14,454 bases of DNA from JBDRMV01 sp043811795 (lineage in GTDB: Bacteria > CG03), in NCBI GenBank assembly GCA_043811795.1, contig JBDRMV010000041.1, positions 1 through 14,454 on the forward strand. Reading direction: 5' to 3'. Shown piece after piece: positions 6,781-13,765 of the stretch. How positions within the stretch are numbered: position 1 is the stretch's first letter; each line of letters begins with the position of its first letter. The translations under genes were made by a program, and so were the position numbers. Under the pieces are notes generated by a model. That model was given only the letters and a program-made list of their open reading frames with translations. It made no database searches and was not told the DNA's origin.

Positions 6781-7784
6781 AGTGCCGTTGCTTCGTTAAA
6801 GCCGAACATTATGTTCATATTCTGAACCGCCTGTCCGGAAGCGCCCTTGATCAGATTGTCGATGACGGACGTCAGAATCAAAACCTGAGCGGCGCTGTCA
6901 ACGGCAATGCCGAGCCGCACATTGTTCGTCCCTATAACCTCCGCCGTACCGGGCTGTTCGCCTTTATTCAGAACCTTCACAAATTTTTCTTTTTTATAAA
7001 ACTTCCTGTAAACGGAAATAACCGTTTCTTCTGAAAGAGGCACTTTCATCCTGAGGTAAACCGTCGTAATAATACCTCTTTTCTGCGGAATCAGATGCGG
7101 TACAAAAGTGAGAACCGGCTTCATTCCGGAAAGCATTAAAATTTCCTGCTGTATTTCCGGCTGGTGCCTGTGCCGCGCTACGCTGTAGGCGCGGGTATTT
7201 TCGTAAACGTTTGAAAAAAGATAATCGTTCGCAAGTTTTTTGCCGGCGCCCGAAATACCGCTCTTAGCGTCAACAATTATGCCGGACGAATCGGCAAGAC
7301 GCTTAATCAGAGCAGGGAGAACCGCCAGAAGCGTTGCTGTCGGATAGCAGCCTGGATTGGCGACAATTTTTGAGGTTTTTATTTTTTCCCTGTAAAATTC
7401 GGGAAGGCCGTAAACGGCTTTTGAAAGAAGTGACGGATACGGGTGCGCGCTGCCGTACGCCTTCCTGTATAAAGCCGCATTCTTAAACCGGAAATCCGCG
7501 CTCAAATCAACGACCGGAACTTTCTTCTCAATAAACCTGAAGGCGACTTTCGCCGATTCCGTGTGAGGGAGGCACAAAAAAACCACATCCGTATCGTCTA
7601 TAATTCCCGCTGAAAGATTTTCGGTTTCCCCGCTGAAATTCACCGAGGGATGAACCTCGCTGATTTTCACCCCTTTCTTTCTGGATATGAGGTGCTTGAC
7701 CCTTACTTCCGGATGACGCAGGAGAATCCTGAGCAGCTCCTCGCCCGTAAAGCCGGTAACGCCTGCAACGCTGACTTTTATCAT
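6777..7784 (-). CDS. argC: N-acetyl-gamma-glutamyl-phosphate reductase
   Basis: NADPH-dependent reduction of N-acetylglutamyl phosphate to the semialdehyde, third step of arginine synthesis. The 335-aa product starts MIKVSVAGVTGFTGEELL, with the Rossmann nucleotide-binding loop at once. Catalytic Cys146 is in NPGCYPTA and the catalytic base His207 in RHRHQPE; SGISGAGKK (175-183) is also a family block. The frame is open for 49 codons further upstream, but that stretch is antisense-like filler over the preceding membrane-protein gene. The ATG at 7784 overlaps that gene's TGA stop as ATGA. Together with argJ it marks this segment as a partial arginine operon. This is the standard type 1 ArgC length. 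Confidence 0.95.
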   Translation of the reverse strand: MIKVSVAGVTGFTGEELLRILLRHPEVRVKHLISRKKGVKISEVHPSVNFSGETENLSAGIIDDTDVVFLCLPHTESAKVAFRFIEKKVPVVDLSADFRFKNAALYRKAYGSAHPYPSLLSKAVYGLPEFYREKIKTSKIVANPGCYPTATLLAVLPALIKRLADSSGIIVDAKSGISGAGKKLANDYLFSNVYENTRAYSVARHRHQPEIQQEILMLSGMKPVLTFVPHLIPQKRGIITTVYLRMKVPLSEETVISVYRKFYKKEKFVKVLNKGEQPGTAEVIGTNNVRLGIAVDSAAQVLILTSVIDNLIKGASGQAVQNMNIMFGFNEATAL

Positions 7785-8299
7785 ATGAAAACCGTCGCCG
7801 TATATAGAAAAGCGGCGATGCTGCCCATTGCCGCCAGAAGAACAAACGGCGAAACCAGCACGAGAAAAGCCGTAAATATCGAAATGTGATAGACGGCTTT
7901 GATTGCTTTTGCATGAAGCACTGCGCTCCATAAATAAACGGTCAGAATTTCAAAAAACCACAGAAAAATGTTTCCGCCGAACACCGTTTCGTGAAATATT
8001 CTGACGGCCGGCAGAAAGAACACGGGTATTCCGGCAAACGCCCATAAATACAGCAACGAGATTATATTACCCCTGCCGCCGAGAAAATTCGCAAAAAGAT
8101 GATATAGGGAAACCGCCAGAAACCACTGGAAAACAAGAACCGGCAAAACGAGAAAAAAATTCCCGTCAAAAACGGAAAAAGCAATCATCTGAAAAATCTG
8201 CGAGGCAACAAAAAAAAGAAAAGGGGTTAAAAATCCGCGGCGTAAGAGAATCCCATCCCATGAAGCAGCCGGATGAAACGCAAGGGAATAGAAGTTCAT
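7781..8299 (-). CDS. Polytopic membrane protein, possibly Yip1-family
   Basis: A 172-aa integral membrane protein of unknown function. About five hydrophobic helices can be drawn at residues 24-44, 47-70, 81-100, 111-130 and 136-160. The short N-terminus carries FHPAASWDGILLRRG, and the helices are rich in Phe, Leu and Val. This layout resembles the bacterial Yip1 (PF04893) proteins, which open with a similar F-x-P-x-x-W segment, but I hold that assignment loosely. The frame extends 12 codons upstream to 8335. The ATG at 8299 is preferred because AAGGA precedes it at seven bases. It ends in an ATGA overlap with argC and follows the SppA gene, so it may belong to an envelope-stress pair with SppA; that is inference. 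Confidence 0.7.
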   Translation of the reverse strand: MNFYSLAFHPAASWDGILLRRGFLTPFLFFVASQIFQMIAFSVFDGNFFLVLPVLVFQWFLAVSLYHLFANFLGGRGNIISLLYLWAFAGIPVFFLPAVRIFHETVFGGNIFLWFFEILTVYLWSAVLHAKAIKAVYHISIFTAFLVLVSPFVLLAAMGSIAAFLYTATVFI

Positions 8300-8388
8300 A
8301 TTTTTTTCCTTATCAGGGCGGCGGAAGGGTAGCATTCATTCAATCCGACCCGTTAAATCCGGAGCGGAAAATAAAAGAAGGGTTTTCA

Positions 8389-9291
8389 TTACAAAAATTT
8401 CAACAGGTCTAAGACGGCATTGGGACCGTCGTAAACAATGTTGAAAAACTTTTCAAAAGGTCCGGGCTCCTCTATCACCTCAACTTCTCCTTTTAATTCC
8501 GCAAGATCTTTTGCCGCAAGAACGGCGGTATTCAGATTCCCTATTCCATCCGCAAGGCCGTTCTCCAGCGCCTGCGAACCCGTAAAAACCTGCCCCTGCG
8601 CAAGCGGCTTCAGTTTTTCCACGGGAATGTTTCTGCCAACGGATACGGCCTCAAGAAACTGGCTGTATGTATCGTCCACCATATCCTGTATCATGCGCCT
8701 TTCCTCATCGGTAAATTCCCTGTAATACGCCCCCATATCCTTGTATTTGCCGCTTTTTATAATTTCAGGTTTTATCCCGACCTTATCCAGAAGTTCCTCG
8801 AAATTCGACGAACCCATCATAACGCCGATGGAACCGGTCATGGTTCCCCTGTTAAGTAATATCTTGTCGCAGGCGCTTGCCACATAATAGCCTCCGGAGG
8901 CGGCGACATCGCCCATTGAAGCCACAACGGGGATTCCGTTTTTTTTGAGTTTCCGGATTTCCTCTACAATCTCCTGACAGGCGCCGATTGTTCCGCCCGG
9001 TGAATTTATACGTATGACGACGGCTTTTACTTCCATCTTCCGGAGCCGCTTGATCTGCTGAACAATTCTGTCCGAGCCCCGGAGCCCGAAAACCGAATTG
9101 CTGCTGGAAGGCATCACGGAAATCAGCCCGTAAATTTTTACGAGCCCTATTCTATTCCTGCTTGCGAGTTTCACGCTCTTACCCCGGGCGAGGAAAAGAG
9201 ACGAAACCGCGCAAAATAACAGAAGAACAATCAGAATATAACTCAAAATTCTTTCTCTCATTTTACTGCACCCACTCACTCCCCTATTCAT
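8389..9291 (-). CDS. sppA: Signal peptide peptidase SppA, short (36K) type
   Basis: Membrane-anchored Ser/Lys peptidase that degrades cleaved signal peptides and other small membrane fragments (MEROPS S49). One N-terminal hydrophobic helix (about residues 16-34) anchors it. The catalytic domain shows RINSPGG (94-100), VAASGGYY with nucleophile Ser132 (129-136), the TGSIGV block (152-157) and SGKYKD (180-185). Lys184 is the likely general base, 52 residues after the serine as in Bacillus SppA. At 300 aa it has a single protease domain rather than the doubled E. coli form. Two starts are possible: ATG 9291, with AAGGGAG close upstream, or ATG 9261 (MRERIL), which would place the anchor at the very N-terminus. 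I kept the longer one. It is the first gene of the minus-strand block, behind the promoter at 9377-9405. Confidence 0.93.
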   Translation of the reverse strand: MNRGVSGCSKMRERILSYILIVLLLFCAVSSLFLARGKSVKLASRNRIGLVKIYGLISVMPSSSNSVFGLRGSDRIVQQIKRLRKMEVKAVVIRINSPGGTIGACQEIVEEIRKLKKNGIPVVASMGDVAASGGYYVASACDKILLNRGTMTGSIGVMMGSSNFEELLDKVGIKPEIIKSGKYKDMGAYYREFTDEERRMIQDMVDDTYSQFLEAVSVGRNIPVEKLKPLAQGQVFTGSQALENGLADGIGNLNTAVLAAKDLAELKGEVEVIEEPGPFEKFFNIVYDGPNAVLDLLKFL

Positions 9292-9327
9292 TCACTCCCT
9301 TTAAAAAAAGGAAGGATACTATTCTTG

Positions 9328-9362
9328 GAAGAACTGTCCAAAAATGAAGGGGACGGTTCTTC
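9328..9362. repeat. 12-bp inverted repeat in the sppA leader
   Basis: Arms gaagaactgtcc (9328-9339) and ggacggttcttc (9351-9362) are reverse complements with one mismatch, around an 11-base loop. The element carries a GGGGAC core (9349-9354) like the other palindromes in the window. It lies between the predicted minus-strand promoter and sppA, close to the predicted 5' end of the sppA transcript. It could be a REP-type repeat or a leader hairpin; no U-run follows in the sppA direction. Confidence 0.65.
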
Positions 9363-9376
9363 AAAAACCGTTTTTA

Positions 9377-9405
9377 ACTATACCAAAAAATTTTGATTTT
9401 TGCAA
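9377..9405 (-). promoter_or_regulatory. Predicted sigma70-type promoter for sppA and following genes
   Basis: On the minus strand TTGCAA (9405-9400) and TATAGT (9382-9377) are separated by 17 bases, matching a housekeeping promoter at good spacing. Transcription would start near 9370, leaving a leader of roughly 80 bases containing the inverted repeat at 9328-9362. No experimental support. Confidence 0.6.
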
Positions 9406-9421
9406 TAATTTAGGTTATAAT
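9393..9421 (+). promoter_or_regulatory. Predicted sigma70-type promoter for tRNA-Leu and tig-clpP-lon
   Basis: TTGATT (9393-9398) and a perfect TATAAT (9416-9421) are separated by 17 bases. Transcription would start near 9428, about 16 bases before the tRNA. The -35 box lies one base from the -35 box of the opposing promoter, so the two polymerase sites overlap. Confidence 0.7.
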
Positions 9422-9443
9422 AACGCCGTTACAGATTTTTGGA

Positions 9444-9527
9444 GCCGGAGTGGTGAAACTGGCAAACACGCATGGTTTAGGGCCATGTGCCCTTTTGGGT
9501 TTGGAGGTTCAAGTCCTCTCTCCGGCA
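9444..9527 (+). tRNA. tRNA-Leu, anticodon UAG
   Basis: Full cloverleaf of 84 nt. The acceptor stem is GCCGGAG (9444-9450) with CTCCGGC (9520-9526) and discriminator A at 9527, the base leucyl-tRNA synthetase expects. The anticodon arm is ATGG-TTTAGGG-CCAT, giving anticodon TAG (UAG). A long variable arm (CCC-TTTT-GGG) marks it as class II. The T-loop is TTCAAGT on a 5-bp stem with one G-T pair. CCA is not encoded, so it must be added after trimming. It is 14 bases upstream of tig and shares its promoter. Confidence 0.97.
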
Positions 9528-9541
9528 TTGAAGGTAAATAA

Positions 9542-10744
9542 ATGGAAAATGTAAAAATTACACAGGAAAGCAAAACTCTACGGGAAATCGAATTCCGCAT
9601 AGATGAAAAATCTGCGGAAGAAGCAAAGAAACATGCAGTCGGTAAACTTAAGGGGATAGTAAAAATACCGGGGTTCAGAGCGGGAAAAGTCCCTGACGAA
9701 CTGATTGAAAAATATTTCCCCGATGACCTGAAAAGCGAGCAGGAAAATTTTCTGGTGGCGCGGCGCCTTCATGAATTTGTTGAAAAAAATGCTCTGAGAC
9801 CCGTTACTCCCCCCGAACTTACGGGATTTACATGGAACGCCAAAACCCCGGAAAAATTTTCGGTGAAAATTGAAATTATTCCCGAATTCGACGTTACCGG
9901 CTATAAAAAAATAACCATAAAAACGGATAAAAAGAAAATTGACGACGACGACGTTAAAAGAGCTCTTGAAGACCTGCGGGAAAGGGCTTTCTCACTCAAA
10001 AAAATTGAAGCGGAAACTCCCTCGGAAGGGCTTTTTATCAAATACGACCTTGAAGTGATAAGCGGGGGCGTTTCTTTAAAACACCTGATCAGGAAAAATC
10101 TCACCACTGAATTAAAGAAAGAAAATCTCATGCCGGCTCTCTGGCCGGAAATTTTAGATTCAAAAAAGGGAATCCCGAAGGACATTACCTTCATCGCGCC
10201 TGAAAATTTCCATGAAAAAACTCTTGCCGGGGAAAAAATAACCTTCCGCATAAAAATAACGGAAATCCTTGAAAAGGTCCTGCCGGAAGTCGACGATAAA
10301 TTCGCGGGGATTTTCGGCGCAGAAAACACCTGCCAGTTAAAGGAGTCGGTGGAAACGCGGCTGAAAGTGGAACTGGAACTTAAAAATAAAAAGATAATCA
10401 GGGAGCAGATAAACGAAATACTCCTCAAGAAAAACAAAATTGAGATTCCGAAAGTCATGGTGGAGACGGAAAAAAAATCAATACTTGAGAACCTGAAAAA
10501 ACAGTACCCCGGTGAAAATGTCGACCAGGCCGCGCCGCAGGCGGAGGAAACCGCCGAAAAAAGTTTGAAACTCTCGCTGCTCCTCGGTAAAATCGCCGAA
10601 AAAGAACACATTCTCGTAACGGATGAGGAACTGAAAGAGAAACTCGGAAAAAGGTACAGCAGCAAATACGATTCGCGCATAAAAGACACCCTGTTGACTG
10701 ATAAGATTTTTGATTTTATAATTAAGGAGGGAAAAATAAAATGA
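9542..10744 (+). CDS. tig: Trigger factor, ribosome-associated chaperone
   Basis: Binds the ribosome near the exit tunnel and shields nascent chains. The 400-aa product is somewhat shorter than the roughly 430 aa of E. coli. The N-terminal ribosome-binding domain is clear, with GFRAGKVP at 44-51 matching the GFRxGKxP signature. Residues about 150-245 sit where the FKBP-type PPIase domain belongs, ending in TLAGEKITFRIKITEI, but the usual GFE-x-x-L-x-G block is replaced by LMPALWPEILDSKKG. Prolyl isomerase activity is therefore doubtful. The helical C-terminal chaperone arms (about 246-400) are highly charged. The start lies 14 bases after the tRNA with only AAGG upstream. The TGA stop overlaps the clpP ATG, and GGAGGG in the last codons is the clpP ribosome binding site. 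Confidence 0.94.
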   Translation: MENVKITQESKTLREIEFRIDEKSAEEAKKHAVGKLKGIVKIPGFRAGKVPDELIEKYFPDDLKSEQENFLVARRLHEFVEKNALRPVTPPELTGFTWNAKTPEKFSVKIEIIPEFDVTGYKKITIKTDKKKIDDDDVKRALEDLRERAFSLKKIEAETPSEGLFIKYDLEVISGGVSLKHLIRKNLTTELKKENLMPALWPEILDSKKGIPKDITFIAPENFHEKTLAGEKITFRIKITEILEKVLPEVDDKFAGIFGAENTCQLKESVETRLKVELELKNKKIIREQINEILLKKNKIEIPKVMVETEKKSILENLKKQYPGENVDQAAPQAEETAEKSLKLSLLLGKIAEKEHILVTDEELKEKLGKRYSSKYDSRIKDTLLTDKIFDFIIKEGKIK

Positions 10745-11337
10745 AAGAAATAGACACTCTTGTTCCGATGGTTGTCGAACAGACAAGCCGGGGGGAGCGG
10801 GCTTATGATATTTTCTCGCGTCTTTTGAAGGAGAGAATTATTTTCCTGGGTATGCCCATAACCGACGATATCGCAAACCTGATGATTGCGCAGCTCCTTC
10901 ATCTGGAGTCGGAGAACAAAGAAAAGGAAATCTCAATCTATATCAATAATCCGGGAGGTATCGTAACAAGCGGTCTTGCGATTTTAGACACGATAAATTT
11001 TATAAGATGCCCTATAGCGACTTACTGCCTCGGGCAGGCGGCATCAATGGCCGCAATAATACTCGCCTGCGGGACAAAAGGAAAAAGACGCGCCCTGCCG
11101 AACGCGAGGATTATGATACACCAGCCATTAGGGGGCATTCAGGGCCAGGCAACGGACATCGGAATTCAGGCGAAGGAAATACTGAGAATAAAAAAACGTC
11201 TGAATGAAATTCTTGCCGAGGCAACCGGTCAGCCGATAAGTAAAATAGAGAACGACACGGAAAGGGACTACTTTATGACTGCGGAGGAAGCGCAGAAATA
11301 CGGCATCGTGGACGAAGTGGTAGCATCACGGAAATGA
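10741..11337 (+). CDS. clpP: ATP-dependent Clp protease proteolytic subunit
   Basis: Forms the tetradecameric barrel that degrades proteins fed by ClpX, ClpA or ClpC. The 198-aa product carries the full catalytic triad: Ser102 in GQAASMAA, His127 in MIHQP and Asp176 in NDTERD, with the same spacing as in E. coli. The IYINNPGG segment (66-73) and HQPLGG (127-132) are standard. A short N-terminal stretch precedes the conserved RGERAYDIF, which suggests little or no cleaved propeptide. The start overlaps tig (ATGA) behind a strong GGAGGG. The stop overlaps the lon start. No clpX follows, so the unfoldase partner must be encoded elsewhere. Confidence 0.97.
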   Translation: MKEIDTLVPMVVEQTSRGERAYDIFSRLLKERIIFLGMPITDDIANLMIAQLLHLESENKEKEISIYINNPGGIVTSGLAILDTINFIRCPIATYCLGQAASMAAIILACGTKGKRRALPNARIMIHQPLGGIQGQATDIGIQAKEILRIKKRLNEILAEATGQPISKIENDTERDYFMTAEEAQKYGIVDEVVASRK

Positions 11338-13742
11338 TTATGGAAATAACAAAACCCGTAATAGCGGTGCGGGACACGGTAATATTCCCTTTTAACAGAA
11401 TTCCCATATTTGTCGGGCGGGAAAGTTCCCAGAAAGCGCTTAGAAACGCAATGGCAGCGGACAAAAAAATTTTTCTCGTAACCCAGAAAAATCCAAAAAC
11501 CGAAAATCCGGGAATAAACGACCTCCATTCGGCGGGCTGTCTCGCAACCGTCCTTCAATCCATACAGGAACCCGCGGGAGGATATAAAATTCTGGTCGAA
11601 GGCGTACAGCGCGGAAAAATAAAAAGAATACTCGGAGAAAACGACTTCATGACCGCAAAAATTACGTTGACTCCCCTGGATTTTGAATATACGCCCCGGA
11701 TTGAAGCAATCTTCGATTCTCTTATAACCGAATTCCGACGCTACACGGAAGCAGCGGGGAAAATTCCGAAAGAAATCATTGACGACATAATAGGAATAAA
11801 GGAACCTCTTAAAATCATTTATCTCATAATCGGATACATACCCGGCCGCGTGGCTGATAAACAGAAACTTCTTGAAGAGAACAGCGTTTCCGAACTCATG
11901 ATGAAACTCATCAAAATTCTTACGCGGGAACGGGAATTCATCCACGTCAAAAAAGATATCCACGAAAAAGTTCATAAGGTAATTCAGAAAAACCAGCGGG
12001 AATATTTTCTTTCGGAGGAAATGAAAGCGATAGAAAAAGAACTCCACAAAGGCAGTCCGAACAAGGAATACGCCGAATACATAAAAAAGATAAAGACGGC
12101 AAAAATGCCGCCGGCGGCGGAAAAGGAGGCGAAAGAGGAACTTGACAGACTTACGAAAATGATGCCTTTTTCACCCGAGGCGACGGTTGTCCGCACTTAC
12201 ATCGACTGGCTTCTCGCAATGCCCTGGAACAAAAAAACCGAAGATAAAATGGACATAAAAAATGTGGAGAAAATTCTTGAAGACGACCATTACGGTCTGG
12301 AAAAATCAAAGGAAAGAATCCTTGAATATCTCGCCGTCTGCAAGTTAAACAAAAAAATCAAGGGACCTATTCTCTGTTTTGTGGGTCCCCCCGGGACGGG
12401 CAAGACATCTTTTGCCAGGTCAATAGCAAAAGCACTCGGGAGAAATTTCGTGAGAATTTCTCTCGGGGGCGTGAGAGACGAAGCGGAAATACGGGGACAC
12501 AGGAGAACCTACATCGGCGCGCTGCCCGGAAAAATAATACAGTCAATGAGAAAAGCGGCGTCTAAAAACCCCGTTTTCCTCATAGACGAAGTCGATAAAA
12601 TCGGGCAGGACTTCAGGGGCGACCCTTCGTCCGCCCTTCTTGAGGTCTTAGACCCCGAACAGAACAACACCTTCTCCGACCACTACCTGGACGTTCCGTT
12701 CGACCTGACGGACGTAATGTTCATAACAACGGCTAACACGACCTTCTCCATAATTCCCGCCCTGAAGGACAGAATGGAAATAATAGAATTCCCGAGCTAC
12801 ACGGAGGAGGAAAAAATCGGCATTGCGAATAACTTTCTCATACCGAAACAGATTAAGGAAAACGGCCTTGAACAAACCAATATCCTTATTGGCGTTCCGG
12901 GAATAAAAAAAATCATAAAGTCATACACGCAGGAAGCGGGGGTCAGAAACCTTGAGAGACAGATTGCGACGGTGATGCGTAAAATTGCAAGGAATGTCGT
13001 TGAAAAAAATCCGAAGGGCGCAATTGCCGTCGGGGAAAAAGAAGTCGGCAAATTTTTGGGCTACGAAAAATTCATCCGCGACGAAGGAAAGAAAAACGAC
13101 ATAGGCATTGTCTGCGGCCTTGCGTGGACTGAAACGGGCGGGGTGGTAATCAGCGTTGAATCCGTTCTGATGAAAGGGAAAGGCAACATCATGATGACCG
13201 GTCAGCTTGGAAACGTAATGAAGGAGTCCGCCCAGGCGGCTGTTTCATACCTGCGCGCAAATGCGAAAAAACTTGCGCTGCCCGATAATATCCTTAAGGA
13301 TACGGATATTCACATACACGTTCCCGAAGGAGCCATCCCGAAGGACGGGCCGTCTGCGGGCATCACGATGACAATTTCACTCCTGTCCCGGATTCTGCGC
13401 AAACCCGTGAAAAAAGAAATTGCGATGACAGGGGAAATAACCCTTTCGGGAAGAGTTCTTCCGGTAGGCGGAATAAAAGAAAAAATCCTCGCCGCATACC
13501 GCGAAAAAATAAAAACAGTCATAATCCCCGCAAAAAACATCCCCGAGGTTTCCGAAATTCCGAAAAACATACGCGAGAACATTAAAATCATCCCCGTGGA
13601 AACGGTTGAAGAAGTCATAAGCAAAACAATTGAATTCGGAAAAAAGCCGGAAGTCCCCAAAAACGCGCGGAGAGAAAAAAGACCGGAGATGCCCGGGAAA
13701 AACAGCCGGAGCATACAGCCGCAGGCGCCCGCCGCTGTCTGA
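11334..13742 (+). CDS. lon: ATP-dependent protease La (LonA type)
   Basis: Cytoplasmic AAA+ protease that removes damaged and regulatory proteins. The 802 residues are full length, in the usual order. The LonN substrate domain covers about 1-200 and a helical linker about 200-320. The AAA+ module has Walker A GPPGTGKT (351-358), Walker B VFLIDEVD (414-421) and sensor TTANT (465-469). The protease domain has catalytic Ser674 in PKDGPSAG and Lys717 in GGIKEKILAA. The C-terminus carries an extra tail of about 30 residues, rich in Lys, Arg and Pro, after EFGK (about 767-770), with no recognised motif. The first ATG overlaps the clpP stop; a second in-frame ATG at 11340 is equally possible. Soluble LonA rather than membrane LonB, because no membrane segment interrupts the AAA+ module. 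Confidence 0.97.
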   Translation: MIMEITKPVIAVRDTVIFPFNRIPIFVGRESSQKALRNAMAADKKIFLVTQKNPKTENPGINDLHSAGCLATVLQSIQEPAGGYKILVEGVQRGKIKRILGENDFMTAKITLTPLDFEYTPRIEAIFDSLITEFRRYTEAAGKIPKEIIDDIIGIKEPLKIIYLIIGYIPGRVADKQKLLEENSVSELMMKLIKILTREREFIHVKKDIHEKVHKVIQKNQREYFLSEEMKAIEKELHKGSPNKEYAEYIKKIKTAKMPPAAEKEAKEELDRLTKMMPFSPEATVVRTYIDWLLAMPWNKKTEDKMDIKNVEKILEDDHYGLEKSKERILEYLAVCKLNKKIKGPILCFVGPPGTGKTSFARSIAKALGRNFVRISLGGVRDEAEIRGHRRTYIGALPGKIIQSMRKAASKNPVFLIDEVDKIGQDFRGDPSSALLEVLDPEQNNTFSDHYLDVPFDLTDVMFITTANTTFSIIPALKDRMEIIEFPSYTEEEKIGIANNFLIPKQIKENGLEQTNILIGVPGIKKIIKSYTQEAGVRNLERQIATVMRKIARNVVEKNPKGAIAVGEKEVGKFLGYEKFIRDEGKKNDIGIVCGLAWTETGGVVISVESVLMKGKGNIMMTGQLGNVMKESAQAAVSYLRANAKKLALPDNILKDTDIHIHVPEGAIPKDGPSAGITMTISLLSRILRKPVKKEIAMTGEITLSGRVLPVGGIKEKILAAYREKIKTVIIPAKNIPEVSEIPKNIRENIKIIPVETVEEVISKTIEFGKKPEVPKNARREKRPEMPGKNSRSIQPQAPAAV

Positions 13743-13765
13743 CAAACAATTAAGGAGTTATTGAA

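Noticed and set aside
7785..7931. 49-residue N-terminal extension of ArgC
   Set aside because: The Rossmann loop begins right after the ATG at 7784, which forms an ATGA overlap; the upstream part lies over the membrane-protein gene in another frame.
9901..10902. 333-codon open frame antisense to tig
   Set aside because: Very Ser/Phe-rich product mirroring the Lys/Glu-rich tig codons; no ribosome binding site or domain. It is a shadow of tig.
11268..12047. 259-codon open frame antisense to lon
   Set aside because: Phe/Tyr-rich, no motifs, fully inside the verified lon and clpP genes.
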